64,000 nt of DNA from JAAXPZ01 sp965215705 (GTDB lineage: Bacteria; Campylobacterota; Campylobacteria; Campylobacterales; Sulfurovaceae): positions 1,391,247 to 1,455,246 of the forward strand of contig CBDCEE010000003.1 in the NCBI GenBank assembly GCA_965215705.1. Reading direction: 5' to 3'. How positions within the stretch are numbered: position 1 is the first letter of the stretch; each line of letters opens with the position of its first letter. Shown piece by piece: positions 43,304-52,640 of this stretch. The notes below the pieces were generated by a model. It was given only the letters and a program-made list of their open reading frames with translations. It did no database searches and was not told the origin of the DNA. The translations under genes and the position numbers were made by a program.

Positions 43304-44086
43304 TTACAGCAAGAGATTCAGACCCTCTTCCCTGATCTCATCTATTTTATGAAAATGAAAGGTCTTGAAATCAGCTGTATTTGGTTCCAAAAGCAAGATA
43401 TTTTTTTTGCTTTGTGCTACGCTTATTTTACTCTGGTTATAGATCAGTAGTCGCATGGAACGTTCAAACATTTCCAGTACATTTGAGGTTTTGAAAAAAT
43501 GATCTGGCATCTGCTCTTCAAAAGAATGCCTTCCCAATACATCCACCGCCAATATATCCTCATAGTTTGTCTCACTGATCCCTAGATTTTCACAGAGAAA
43601 ACCATCTCCATAGACTTTCCCCTCAATCATTTTCTCCTCAAAAATGCCAGGTATCGCCATGGTTGCCAGTACAGCATCACGGATCAATACCTCATCCCTG
43701 TGATCAAAAACCCGTTTCTCTCCTGTACACAGGTCGGTTGTGATCAACTTGAGAGGTATACATGTATCTGCCATCTGCCTCTTTCCAAATATACCATCAA
43801 ATATCCTCTCTATCCGTGTATGATCTACAATGGCATTCCCAGAAAAAGAGAATTTGATCCACTTAGTGAGAGAAGCAAATGCTTTGATCTGTGTATGAAT
43901 CTCTACCTCATTCATCCCAATCGCCAGACAAGCACCGATGATGCCACCCATGCTTGTACCGATGATCTCCTCAGGTACAAGTCTCTGTAGCTCTAACTCA
44001 TGCAAGACCCCCAAGTGGGCGATCCCCAATGCACCACCACCGGAGAGTACCAGACTAAAGGGTTTATCTTTTGATAACTGTTTCAT
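43304..44086 (-). CDS. patatin-like phospholipase
   Basis: ATG at 44086 with AAGG upstream is preferred to a TTG at 44107. Patatin fold with the oxyanion loop SGGGALGIAHLG, nucleophile Ser in IIGTSMGGIIGA and the Asp of the dyad in VYGDGFLCENLG. No signal peptide, so cytoplasmic, of RssA/YchK type. Length 260. Its start lies within the end of the glycosylase gene, a 23-base overlap that implies coupling. Confidence 0.88.
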   Translation of the reverse strand: MKQLSKDKPFSLVLSGGGALGIAHLGVLHELELQRLVPEEIIGTSMGGIIGACLAIGMNEVEIHTQIKAFASLTKWIKFSFSGNAIVDHTRIERIFDGIFGKRQMADTCIPLKLITTDLCTGEKRVFDHRDEVLIRDAVLATMAIPGIFEEKMIEGKVYGDGFLCENLGISETNYEDILAVDVLGRHSFEEQMPDHFFKTSNVLEMFERSMRLLIYNQSKISVAQSKKNILLLEPNTADFKTFHFHKIDEIREEGLNLLL

Positions 44087-44552
44087 AGGCTTTGACCTTT
44101 TGTTCAAATTTCATCTTCGCATACGCAGCAGATGGTGAAGGCAAATAATATGTCTCCATCTCCATATAGTCAAAATGCAGCCCATACAGTGCTTCCGCCT
44201 TTCTACCTGTAAAGGCTATCCTCTCTATGCTGGGATACTGCTCCAGCAATGCAGGAATATCATTGACCACCTCATCTTCCAGAGAGCTGTCCAGAGAGTT
44301 CTCTCTGCTACAGCTGGCTATCATATCCCAAAGCCCTAGCTTCGCTTCTTTGAGTAGCCAGATCTTCTGGTCGCGATTGTTGATAGGATACTCTGTAACA
44401 GTAGAGAGGATTTTCCAAAACTGATTACGTGGATGAGCGTAGTAAAAATCATTCTTAACAGACTGGATACTAGGAAATGATCCTAATATCAATGTTTTAG
44501 TGTTCTTGAAAATGATAGGTTCAAAAGGGTGTTCACTCGTTTCATTGCTCAT
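44064..44552 (-). CDS. DNA glycosylase of the UDG superfamily (hypoxanthine type, family 6)
   Basis: A 162-residue base-excision enzyme. LILGSFPSIQSVKNDFYYAH and HPRNQFWKIL are the water-activating and DNA-binding loops of family 6 (hypoxanthine-DNA glycosylase), and the leucine loop region is YYLPSPSAAYAKM. It should remove hypoxanthine from deaminated adenine. It follows parB by 12 bases. Confidence 0.86.
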   Translation of the reverse strand: MSNETSEHPFEPIIFKNTKTLILGSFPSIQSVKNDFYYAHPRNQFWKILSTVTEYPINNRDQKIWLLKEAKLGLWDMIASCSRENSLDSSLEDEVVNDIPALLEQYPSIERIAFTGRKAEALYGLHFDYMEMETYYLPSPSAAYAKMKFEQKVKAYETVIKR

Positions 44553-44564
44553 TTTTCGCCTTCA

Positions 44565-45425
44565 CTAAAGTTTTTTGAGGAAATTTTCCAGTTTATTAAT
44601 CTGTGCTTTAGAGATATTTTCTACTACCAGACTCACCCATCCTCCCTCATCAGAGAGGGTATAGAACAGTTTGGAATCAACCGATGCTTTGTCTGGCTTG
44701 TCCTTTTGCTCTTTCACCCGCTGCTTGATCTCCCGCAACGGTAGCTTCTCTGTGAGTACCTCATTGATAAGCAGCATGATCCTGCCTTCATCTCCCAGTT
44801 TATTGATCTCCTGGGCAGCACTGTAGCCTATCTTTCCCTCCTTGAGTGCATCGAGTACCTTGGGAGAGAGGGAAAAGATCTTCAGACGGTTGATGAGCGT
44901 AGAGACAGAGATATTGCCCAGTCGCTGTGTGATCAGCTCCATCTGCTCTCGCTGGGAGACTGTTTTTGCATCCAGCCCTTTGAGCACACCACTGTCTGCA
45001 TTACGGAAGCGATAGAGCAGTTTTTTGACCGCCTCGATATCCATCTCCAGACTCAGCGCGATATACTGGAGTATCCCTATGGTCTGATCATAGGGGTTGA
45101 GATCCTCTCGCTGCATATTTTCTGAGAGCATGATCAGCATCGCCTCCTGATCACTCACACTCTCCAGTACTACTGCCGGGATCTGCTCCCAACCGAGCAA
45201 CTTCACTGCCTCTACTCTTCTGAACCCTGCGATCCGTTCATACCCATCCTCAACCCTGCGTACCACGATCGGCTGAAGTAGTCTCTTGGTCGATGCGATA
45301 TTGCGAGAAAGTGCCTCGATCTCTTCCCTGGAATAACTCCTACGATCATGTAGTTTTGGTGCTCGTATCTGAGTGATCTCTATCTGTTCTACCCTATCAT
45401 CTACTGCTGCATATACCTCTGCCAT
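44565..45425 (-). CDS. ParB/Spo0J-family DNA-binding protein (no adjacent ParA)
   Basis: A 286-residue ParB. N-domain CTPase-type motifs: RRSYSREEIEALSRNI, VEDGYERIAGFRRVEAVKLLG and SENMQREDLNPYDQTIGILQ (the ENxQR box). The helix-turn-helix domain follows (RLGNISVSTLINRLKIFSLS). No parA lies on either side, and the sequence is closer in layout to plasmid-type or orphan ParB than to the chromosomal parAB pair. A 20-base perfect palindrome lies 27 bases upstream. Likely a regulator or part of an old mobile element. Confidence 0.85.
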   Translation of the reverse strand: MAEVYAAVDDRVEQIEITQIRAPKLHDRRSYSREEIEALSRNIASTKRLLQPIVVRRVEDGYERIAGFRRVEAVKLLGWEQIPAVVLESVSDQEAMLIMLSENMQREDLNPYDQTIGILQYIALSLEMDIEAVKKLLYRFRNADSGVLKGLDAKTVSQREQMELITQRLGNISVSTLINRLKIFSLSPKVLDALKEGKIGYSAAQEINKLGDEGRIMLLINEVLTEKLPLREIKQRVKEQKDKPDKASVDSKLFYTLSDEGGWVSLVVENISKAQINKLENFLKKL

Positions 45426-45451
45426 ACCCTATTCCTCCCAGAAAAGATCAC

Positions 45452-45471
45452 TAATAACAACGTTGTTATTA
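45452..45471. promoter_or_regulatory. 20-base perfect palindrome upstream of parB
   Basis: TAATAACAACGTTGTTATTA (45452-45471) is identical to its own reverse complement. ParB proteins bind palindromic parS-like sites and often repress their own gene, so this is a natural operator or parS candidate for the neighbouring ParB. The sequence does not resemble the canonical GTTTCACGTGAAAC. Confidence 0.6.
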
Positions 45472-45544
45472 ATCTTCTTAGATTATTTTACTCCACCTTC
45501 CTTAAAAGTGGACTGAATGGCAAAAAATACAAAAATACTATTTA

Positions 45545-45600
45545 AGATTTGACACCCGTCCCCTTACTTAAGTAAGTATAATAATGATGAAGTGAGAATA
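45545..45600. repeat. ATTTGACACCCG repeat, copy 2
   Basis: Second copy of the element at 43235-43286. It includes a 14-base palindrome CTTACTTAAGTAAG (about 45563-45576). The two copies bracket the patatin, glycosylase and parB genes. Confidence 0.5.
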
Positions 45601-45673
45601 CTCCATTATGATATTTGTCTTTTACTTTTTTACTGTACAATGCTATCATCGTAACATATAGAGGAAAATATCT

Positions 45674-46279
45674 ATGACAAAAGATGTAAAAAGTAAATAT
45701 ATTGCACTTGTCATCTTGGGTTTTGCCTTTGTGGCACTCCTCTATGTCACCATCAAAGCCATACAGATTGTTGACAAGACACAGATAGGTACAAGCGATG
45801 GTGTATATACCAATAGAGTCACCACATCACAGGAGATACATAGTCAGGCATTGACACTCACCAAGTCCTGCAAAAGTGAGTCCTGCCAAGTCCAAAACCT
45901 ACTGGATTATGTCACCCATATCCCCTACAAGATCAATCATTTTCGCGCACACTCACCACAAAAAACCATCCAAAACAACTTTGGCGACTGTGATGACAAA
46001 AGCAATCTACTCATCTCTATGCTCCATGCTTTAGACAAAGAGGCATATTTTGTCTTGGTGCCGCATCATATCTTTGTCATCACACCTATCAATGCTCAGA
46101 AGCTCTCTAGCGAAAAAGGGCTCTGGCTGGATGGGAAAAAGTATTATATCTTGGAGAGTACCGCAGAGGACTCCAGGATAGGCTTCCCTCTACACTACAC
46201 ATTGGATGAGATCAGTGCGATTGTGGAGCCGTTTTCTAATGAGAAAGTAGCGTATACAAAACTTCTGTACAAACCATAA
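45674..46279 (+). CDS. membrane-anchored transglutaminase-like protein
   Basis: One N-terminal membrane segment (IALVILGFAFVALLYVTIKAI) and a transglutaminase-like papain fold facing the periplasm. The catalytic Cys is C106 in FGDCDDKSNLL; the His is in VPHHIFVITP (H131/H132), and the acid in the following LESTAEDS strand. Length 201. Such domains act as proteases or protein-modifying enzymes; no partner is adjacent. Confidence 0.82.
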   Translation: MTKDVKSKYIALVILGFAFVALLYVTIKAIQIVDKTQIGTSDGVYTNRVTTSQEIHSQALTLTKSCKSESCQVQNLLDYVTHIPYKINHFRAHSPQKTIQNNFGDCDDKSNLLISMLHALDKEAYFVLVPHHIFVITPINAQKLSSEKGLWLDGKKYYILESTAEDSRIGFPLHYTLDEISAIVEPFSNEKVAYTKLLYKP

Positions 46280-46301
46280 AAGACTTTTATCATCTTCTCA
46301 C

Positions 46302-47177
46302 TCAAAGCCCTATAGGTAAATGATAGTGACATCTGAATCTTTTTTGATTATCTAAAGTGTTATTTTCTTCAAAAATACAGTATGATGATGCGGTTACGGT
46401 ACTAAATCCACTATTTGGCAGCCACTGATGATATGCCCATTGGATCAATCTGAGAATATCATCATACGCCCCATCTAGAGAAAATATCGCGTAGGCACCA
46501 CCTCTTATATGTGATTTTGGCAAACCTGTATATATAGAGGTCTTCATATCCTTAGGCTCAATACATGCCACGTAATAACATTGGTCTAGCGGAGTGATCG
46601 CAGGATTATCATAATATACACCTATACGGTGGTAGTTTTTTATAGGATTTGATTGTACCCACACCATAAGCTTCTCCCATGCAGATCCTATATTGCTGTA
46701 GCCCCTATATCGAATATAATACACTTCTCTATCTTTCATGGTTACTATTCTAGGCTTTAGGTGTGAAAAGTCAGAAGTAGCTAATAGAAGCCTATTCTCT
46801 TGATTAATCATTTTATGAAAATGCTCTATATGCCCACCGTTTCTCCACTGCTTGGGTGTTTGTCCAAATCTACTTTTAAATGCTCTTAGAAATGAGGTGA
46901 GAATACTATATCCACACATATTGCCTATCTCTGTAATCGTATAATCTTTATTGGCTATCAATAGATTGGCAGCCTTTTGCAATCGTACAGATTTGATCGT
47001 TTCGTAGATATTGGCATTGAGTTGCTCTTTGAATATGCGATGCAGATGAAATTTGCTGATATTAAAGTCATTTGCGATTGCATCAATATTAAGATCTGTG
47101 TCTATATGATGAATAATATAGTACATCAAATTATTGGCTATCTCATTATGTATCAGTTTTGTTTTTCTTGTCTTCAT
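46302..47177 (-). CDS. AraC-family regulator with GyrI-like effector domain
   Basis: ATG at 47177 is chosen over a GTG at 47225, since the extra residues match nothing. Two helix-turn-helix motifs lie in residues 15-110 (IDAIANDFNISKFHLHRIFK, ITEIGNMCGYSILTSFLRAF, FGQTPKQWR), followed by a GyrI-like small-molecule domain (VYYIRYRGYSNIGSAWEKL to the end). TATAAT just upstream leaves a very short leader. It faces away from the LysE gene, which it may control. Confidence 0.88.
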   Translation of the reverse strand: MKTRKTKLIHNEIANNLMYYIIHHIDTDLNIDAIANDFNISKFHLHRIFKEQLNANIYETIKSVRLQKAANLLIANKDYTITEIGNMCGYSILTSFLRAFKSRFGQTPKQWRNGGHIEHFHKMINQENRLLLATSDFSHLKPRIVTMKDREVYYIRYRGYSNIGSAWEKLMVWVQSNPIKNYHRIGVYYDNPAITPLDQCYYVACIEPKDMKTSIYTGLPKSHIRGGAYAIFSLDGAYDDILRLIQWAYHQWLPNSGFSTVTASSYCIFEENNTLDNQKRFRCHYHLPIGL

Positions 47178-47288
47178 TGATAGTATTATACCTAGTTTGG
47201 CAATAAAAGAAAGTTTTAAAAGCACGAAATGATGAGAATGTAAGAGGTGTACCCGTTACCATACAAGTAAACATTTAAAGGGTACTTT

Positions 47289-47903
47289 ATGGAAATATAT
47301 TCAACGACTTTACTTGCAACAATCTTTGCATTTTCTTTTGCAACCTCTATCACTCCTGGCCCTAACAATATCATGTTGTTATCCTCAGGATTGACTTTTG
47401 GATATAGAAAAACCGTACCTCATCTGCTCGGTGTCATTATAGGATTTCCTCTCATGACGCTTCTTGTAGGGTTAGGTTTAGGCAAGATATTTGAAGCATA
47501 TCCTATTATATTGACGATACTCAAAGTAGTAGGTACTATATATCTATTGTGGCTTGCTTGGAAGATAGCAAATTCGACACCCTCTCTTAACGAAGAGGTA
47601 AGTAGTAAACAACCTTTAAAATTCATACCTATTGTTCTGTTTCAGTGGGTAAATCCAAAAAACTGGATAAAGATCATCACCGCAATGTCTGTTTATGTCA
47701 ATTCAGCAGAACATGCACTAAGCCAGATCGTTATTATTACCATTATCTTTCTTGCAACTGTTATAATCTCTGCAAACTCATGGACAATGGGAGGTGTTGC
47801 TCTCAAAAGATTTATCAAAAACAAAAAAGCAATAAGAGCATTCAATATATCGATGGCAATACTGCTGATACTGTCTATAGTATTTAGTTTTTGGAATACC
47901 TAG
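47289..47903 (+). CDS. LysE/RhtB-family exporter
   Basis: Inner-membrane amino-acid or small-molecule exporter of 204 residues with six helices. The family signature TPGPNNIMLLSSGLTFGYRKT lies near residue 23, and QWVNPKNWI in the fourth segment is also typical. It is divergent from the AraC regulator, a common regulator-exporter arrangement. The substrate cannot be inferred. Confidence 0.88.
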   Translation: MEIYSTTLLATIFAFSFATSITPGPNNIMLLSSGLTFGYRKTVPHLLGVIIGFPLMTLLVGLGLGKIFEAYPIILTILKVVGTIYLLWLAWKIANSTPSLNEEVSSKQPLKFIPIVLFQWVNPKNWIKIITAMSVYVNSAEHALSQIVIITIIFLATVIISANSWTMGGVALKRFIKNKKAIRAFNISMAILLILSIVFSFWNT

Positions 47904-47916
47904 AAAAGCTGTACCC

Positions 47917-48396
47917 CTATCGACATGCCTTACGCATGTTCTGTACGATCAGTACCAATAACGCCACAGTAAACACCTTGAAGTCGATCTCACTGGCACT
48001 GTGCACCGCAGCGAACTTATCACTCTGGGTCATTGCTTCACCTGCGAGTTGCATGGTGAGAATATCTGGCATATAGTAGTGACTAAAAAAGAGTCCTGAG
48101 GCGATCGTAATCAGTGCTGTCAGAGTAGTGATACTGTCACGCTCAAACATTTTGTATTTGTATCCCTCATAGAGAAAGATCGCTACGAGTGTAAAGTCTA
48201 CCAGATAGGAGAGCCTGACAAAGTTCTCTGTCATGATCAGACCTTCCTGGAAGTGACTCAAGACCTCACTGCCCAGCCAAAGCTCGGTATGGAAGGTTAC
48301 CGGAGCGACAACGATCCCTGCATAGAGTCCGGCACCTAATGTGCCTGCTAATAAAATCAAATATACCATTGTGGTTATTCTAAAAGTTTTTTTCAT
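47917..48396 (-). CDS. DUF4149-like membrane protein
   Basis: A 159-residue protein with four membrane segments (residues about 8-30, 60-80, 88-108, 138-155). LAGTLGAGLYAGIVVAPVTF resembles the DUF4149/TMEM205 family. No catalytic motif is seen. It is convergent with the LysE gene. A REP-like inverted repeat lies immediately upstream. Confidence 0.7.
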   Translation of the reverse strand: MKKTFRITTMVYLILLAGTLGAGLYAGIVVAPVTFHTELWLGSEVLSHFQEGLIMTENFVRLSYLVDFTLVAIFLYEGYKYKMFERDSITTLTALITIASGLFFSHYYMPDILTMQLAGEAMTQSDKFAAVHSASEIDFKVFTVALLVLIVQNMRKACR

Positions 48397-48424
48397 TTTT
48401 TATTCCTTATAATTTTTGATATCT

Positions 48425-48504
48425 TGTAGGATGCGTAGAATGCACCATGGTATTTGAACCTTAACATAAAATATTAAACATTGGTGCGTGTTACGCACCC
48501 TACA
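48425..48504. repeat. REP-like inverted-repeat pair (BIME-like)
   Basis: Arm 1 TGTAGGATGCGTAGAATGCA (48425-48444, plus CCAT) and the complement of arm 2 (48481-48504, TGTAGGGTGCGTAACACGCA) are inverted with a 32-base gap. Arm 2 itself folds (GGTGCGT/ACGCACC). This GTAGGGTGCG type of hairpin is what RAYT transposases recognise in other bacteria. Confidence 0.65.
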
Positions 48505-49321
48505 AAAAGTGGATTATAAATCCTCGATCGAGTCCAGCCAGATCGGTATAAAACGCGATGGCATAGTCTCCGATATCTTTCACAAAAGCAGCCATCGGCT
48601 CTCTCTGATCATAGCCCATCTCACAGGCCAGATACTTCACCTCTCTCTCTTTGGCTAGCATGATGATCTCTTTGAGTAGCTCATCACCCTGCTCCTCGCT
48701 ATAGAGAGCGGTATGGGGCTCATACTCGGCCACATTAGGTGCCAGTGGGGTATGCTTGGCGATATAGGGAGGGTTGCTCACTATCAGGTCGATCTGCCTG
48801 TCGATACCATCCAGCAGTGATGTGTGCTGCAGGTCTATCTGCTCCTCTAATCCAAAAGCACACACATTGGTCTGGGCTACTGTCAGTGCCTCCTCAGAGA
48901 TATCCGAAGCCACGATCTGCAACTGAGGGAACTTGCGCGCCAGCACAATCGAGATCGCACCAGAGCCTATACCGATCTCTGCGATAGAAGCTATGCTCTC
49001 TGCCTCAATGATCTCAGATACCCTATCCACCAATACCTCTGTCTCTGGACGAGGGATGAGGGCTCCGGGAGCACTATAGAGATCGATATCATAGAAGCTC
49101 ACACGCCCCGTGATATACTCCATAGGCTCATGGGCTACCCGCCTAGCGACCAGTGCTTCATAGCCTGCACTATCCTCCAGCTCTCTATCATCATACATCT
49201 TGAGCCAGGTACGCTCTTTACCCAGATGATATGCCAACAAGATCTCTGCTTCAAAGAGCGGACGCTCACAGGCATAGCGGAGCTTCTCCTTGGCTTGGGA
49301 TAGGGCTTGCTTGAGTGTCAT
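48500..49321 (-). CDS. prmC: PrmC (HemK), release-factor glutamine methyltransferase
   Basis: Methylates the GGQ glutamine of RF1 and RF2. The N-terminal helical domain (residues 1-75) is followed by the SAM domain with IAEIGIGSGAISIVLARKFP and the catalytic NPPYIA. Length 273. The REP-like element overlaps its last codons. It starts five bases after the M48 protease gene. Confidence 0.93.
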   Translation of the reverse strand: MTLKQALSQAKEKLRYACERPLFEAEILLAYHLGKERTWLKMYDDRELEDSAGYEALVARRVAHEPMEYITGRVSFYDIDLYSAPGALIPRPETEVLVDRVSEIIEAESIASIAEIGIGSGAISIVLARKFPQLQIVASDISEEALTVAQTNVCAFGLEEQIDLQHTSLLDGIDRQIDLIVSNPPYIAKHTPLAPNVAEYEPHTALYSEEQGDELLKEIIMLAKEREVKYLACEMGYDQREPMAAFVKDIGDYAIAFYTDLAGLDRGFIIHFL

Positions 49322-49325
49322 GGCT

Positions 49326-50591
49326 TTATGCCTTGTCCTGCTCTACGAAGGTAAATATCCCTCCCTTGGGCAGCTCTCCATCCAGATCTACTTTACTCGC
49401 ATCAAAGCCTAGCTCCTTGAGCCGCTCCAGCACAGGTGGATGCGTATGGTAGAAAAAGATCACCAGCGGATGGGCTTTGGGGAAGGCTTTATTCTCTGTC
49501 ACCAGTTTGAGCAGTGCAGAGACGAGATTTTCTTTGCCTCCCATCTCTGAACCAAAGGCATCTGCCGCATATTCGTTATGCTGAGAGACATAGCTCATCA
49601 CAGGGGTGAAAAGGAAGCTAAGCACTGGCAACAAGAGCAAGAGCATAGCGATCTTGACCCCAGCATTAGGCGGAGTACCCATCTGGATGAAAAGAGAGTC
49701 TGGCAAATTGCCAAATACAAAAAATCCTGTAAAGAGCAATACTGCCATGAGACCAATATTTTTCCAGATATCTCCATGCTTGAAGTGTCCCAGTTCATGC
49801 CCCAGCACTGCGAGCAGTTCTTTGTCACTGAGCTTCTCCAGCAGGGTATCGAACAGCACCACACGCTTACTCTTACCCAATCCACCAAAAAAGGCATTGA
49901 GACGGCTGTCACGCCTGCTGGCATCCATCACAAAGATACCTTCACTGCGTAGTCCTACTTTACTCATCATCGCCTCAATATCAGTACGCAACGCTCCCTC
50001 TTCTAGTGGGGTGAACTTGTTGAACAGGCTCATAAAGAATGGCATCAGTATATTGGCACCCAAAGCAATAAGGAACATCAACACAAAGCCCCAGATCCAC
50101 CAATTTTGAAAACTGGCAATGATCCATGCCAGTAGTCCCAGAGCAGCCCCGCCAATCGCTGCAAAGATCAAAGTGGATTTGATCGTATCGATGATGTAGT
50201 CTTTGGTGGTCATCTTGTTAAAGCCAAATGCTTCATCGATCTTAAACTTCTGATAGAGTTCAAAGGGTAGCATCACCAGGTAGTTGACAGCAAAAAAGCC
50301 AAAAAGAAAGAGCACCGCACTAGTCACACTGTCCTGGATACCTACCAATCCCTGAAGCCACGCAAACCCTTTGGTCACCCAAAAAGCAAACAGCAGCAGA
50401 TCAATGATCATCTCTGCCATACCTAAACGCTCCTTGGCTATAGCATAATTGGCAGCGACGGTGTATCTGCCTTTGCCCATGAGAACAGGGTCTTTTTTCT
50501 TCTCAAAAGCGATAAAACCGATCTGCATGGTAGCGATATAGAGCTTGACCATGATGTAGAAGGTGTATATCCATATAATCATTGAAAGCAT
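49326..50591 (-). CDS. M48 (Ste24/CAAX-type) membrane metalloprotease
   Basis: A 421-residue polytopic protease. Zinc motif HELGHFKHGD, third ligand probably in YAADAFGSEMG, and five to seven membrane segments including ILMPFFMSLFNKF region and IGLMAVLLFTGFFVFG. The N-terminal Ste24 part is present, so it is the full CAAX-protease type rather than HtpX. It probably acts in membrane protein quality control. Confidence 0.9.
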   Translation of the reverse strand: MLSMIIWIYTFYIMVKLYIATMQIGFIAFEKKKDPVLMGKGRYTVAANYAIAKERLGMAEMIIDLLLFAFWVTKGFAWLQGLVGIQDSVTSAVLFLFGFFAVNYLVMLPFELYQKFKIDEAFGFNKMTTKDYIIDTIKSTLIFAAIGGAALGLLAWIIASFQNWWIWGFVLMFLIALGANILMPFFMSLFNKFTPLEEGALRTDIEAMMSKVGLRSEGIFVMDASRRDSRLNAFFGGLGKSKRVVLFDTLLEKLSDKELLAVLGHELGHFKHGDIWKNIGLMAVLLFTGFFVFGNLPDSLFIQMGTPPNAGVKIAMLLLLLPVLSFLFTPVMSYVSQHNEYAADAFGSEMGGKENLVSALLKLVTENKAFPKAHPLVIFFYHTHPPVLERLKELGFDASKVDLDGELPKGGIFTFVEQDKA

Positions 50592-50684
50592 TTTAAAACC
50601 TTGATAGTATTTTATAGTGCGAATATAGCCAAATGACCTTAATCTTTTGCTAAAATACCATCATTACTTTCAAAAGGACGCTTC

Positions 50685-52640
50685 GTGGCATTTATCGATC
50701 TCTTTGCTGTCTCCAAAAACTATGATGTCAAACAGATCTTTACAGGGATGGATTTTCATCTGGCACAGGGAGAGAGGGTCGCCATCGTCGGACAGAATGG
50801 GTGTGGAAAATCAACACTCATGAAGATTGCACTAGGCACAGAAGAGCCTGATGACGGCAAGAGGGTCATCGACCGCTCTATCCAGATCGAGATGCTCGAT
50901 CAGCAGCCACACTTTGACCCCACTCTCACTACCAAACAAGCCATCGAAAAAGAGCTCACAGCACTCTCTGCTGCCAAAGAGCGATATGAGGAACTCAGCC
51001 AACAGATCGCTACTGACTATGAGAACAAAATCCTGCAAAATGAACTCGAAGCCGTCAGTGCCTACCTCGATCACCACAATGCCTGGGATCTGAACAACAA
51101 GATCGAACGCATCATGCAGGAGTTTCGTCTCAAGGAGTACGAGAAGAGACTGGTCTCTTCGCTCTCAGGAGGAGAGCAGCGCCGCGTAGCACTCGCTTCT
51201 TTGATCCTCAAAAAGCCTGATATACTCATGCTCGATGAGCCCACCAACCATCTGGATGTCTATATGGTGGAGTTTCTCGAAGAGATCCTGCTCAAGGAGA
51301 AGTTTACCCTGCTTTTCATCTCGCATGATCGCTACTTTATCGACCGTATCGCTACCCGTATCGTAGAGGTAGAGAATCAAGCACTTGTCAGCTACAAAGG
51401 GGGCTATGGGAGCTTCCTGCACCTCAAAGAGCAACGCCTGATGGCGATGCAGAAGCAGCATGACAATCTCATTCGATTTTTAAAAAAAGAGGAGCGATGG
51501 CTCAGTCGAGGTATCCAAGCCAGACAGACTAGAAACCAGGGACGTAAACGCAGGGTCTTTGATCTGCGTGAACAGGCCAAAGACAACCCCGCACTCATAC
51601 GCAAAATGAAAATGGAACTCGAGAGAGAGAAGAAAGCCTTCATGGGTGAGAAAATCATTGCCAAAAAGAAGATGCTCTTCGAGATCAATGACCTGAACTT
51701 CTCTATAGGCGAAAAAGTGCTTATCAAAGCATTCACAACAAGGATACTGCAAAAAGACAAGATTGCTATCGTGGGACATAACGGCAGCGGAAAGTCCACT
51801 TTGCTCAAACTTCTTCTGGGCAGACTCAAGCCTGATACCGGTGTAGTTAAAAAAGGAGAGGTTCGTATCGGCTATTTCGACCAACACCGAGAGATGCTCA
51901 ATGATGAGCACACTCTCATCGAAACGTTCTGTCCCAATGCCGGAGATCGTGTCCTTGTAGATGGCAAAGATATGCATGTCTACGGCTACCTCAAAAACTT
52001 CCTCTTCCCCAAAGAGTATCTGGACAAAAAGATTGGACAGCTCAGTGGTGGAGAACGTAACCGTGTCGCTCTGGCACTGCTCTTTACCAAGGAGATAGAC
52101 TGCCTCATCCTCGATGAACCTACCAATGATCTGGACATCCATACGATCAATATCCTCGAAGAGAAGCTACTGAGCTTCCAAGGTGCAGTGATTTTTGTCA
52201 GTCATGATAGGTATTTTGTAGATAAAATTGCTCAGAAGTTGATAGTATTCAAGGGAGCAGGTGTCGTAGAAGAATCCTATCAAAGCTATACAGATTATCT
52301 GGCTCTTGAGAAGGATATGGATGTACTCTATGGGATTGAAAAGGAGATGGTCAAAAAGAGCACTTCAACAGGATCAGAAAGCGTAGATGCCAAGCAAAAA
52401 CAACCTACCAAACTCAGCTATAAAGACCAGCGAGATTTAGCGCTTTTACCAGAGAAGATTGAGGAGCTCGAAACCAAAATAGAAGCACTCAATAGCTGCA
52501 TGTACGATCCTACATGTTATGAGGAGGAGGGACTGGTCGTCTTAAGCAAGCAGCTCGCCAAACTCGAAGCAGAATATGAGCAGATAAGCGAACGCTATCT
52601 TGAGGTACTGGAGTTAGAGGAGCAACTCTCCGATCAGTAA
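50685..52640 (+). CDS. uup: ABC-F ATPase (Uup-type)
   Basis: Soluble protein with two ATPase domains: GQNGCGKST and LSGGEQRRVALASL with MLDEPTNHLD, then GHNGSGKST and LSGGERNRVALALL with ILDEPTNDLD. Between them is the ABC-F linker (KKEERWLSRGIQARQTRNQ). A C-terminal coiled coil (LPEKIEELETKIEALNS) fits Uup, which acts on ribosomes and DNA structure. Start is GTG at 50685 after AAAGGA. Length 651; its 3' end overlaps the convergent gene by seven bases. Confidence 0.92.
   Translation: MAFIDLFAVSKNYDVKQIFTGMDFHLAQGERVAIVGQNGCGKSTLMKIALGTEEPDDGKRVIDRSIQIEMLDQQPHFDPTLTTKQAIEKELTALSAAKERYEELSQQIATDYENKILQNELEAVSAYLDHHNAWDLNNKIERIMQEFRLKEYEKRLVSSLSGGEQRRVALASLILKKPDILMLDEPTNHLDVYMVEFLEEILLKEKFTLLFISHDRYFIDRIATRIVEVENQALVSYKGGYGSFLHLKEQRLMAMQKQHDNLIRFLKKEERWLSRGIQARQTRNQGRKRRVFDLREQAKDNPALIRKMKMELEREKKAFMGEKIIAKKKMLFEINDLNFSIGEKVLIKAFTTRILQKDKIAIVGHNGSGKSTLLKLLLGRLKPDTGVVKKGEVRIGYFDQHREMLNDEHTLIETFCPNAGDRVLVDGKDMHVYGYLKNFLFPKEYLDKKIGQLSGGERNRVALALLFTKEIDCLILDEPTNDLDIHTINILEEKLLSFQGAVIFVSHDRYFVDKIAQKLIVFKGAGVVEESYQSYTDYLALEKDMDVLYGIEKEMVKKSTSTGSESVDAKQKQPTKLSYKDQRDLALLPEKIEELETKIEALNSCMYDPTCYEEEGLVVLSKQLAKLEAEYEQISERYLEVLELEEQLSDQ

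Noticed and set aside
45546..45600. Tandem or CRISPR-like repeat near parB
   Set aside because: Only two dispersed copies exist 2.3 kb apart, with no regular spacing or spacers.
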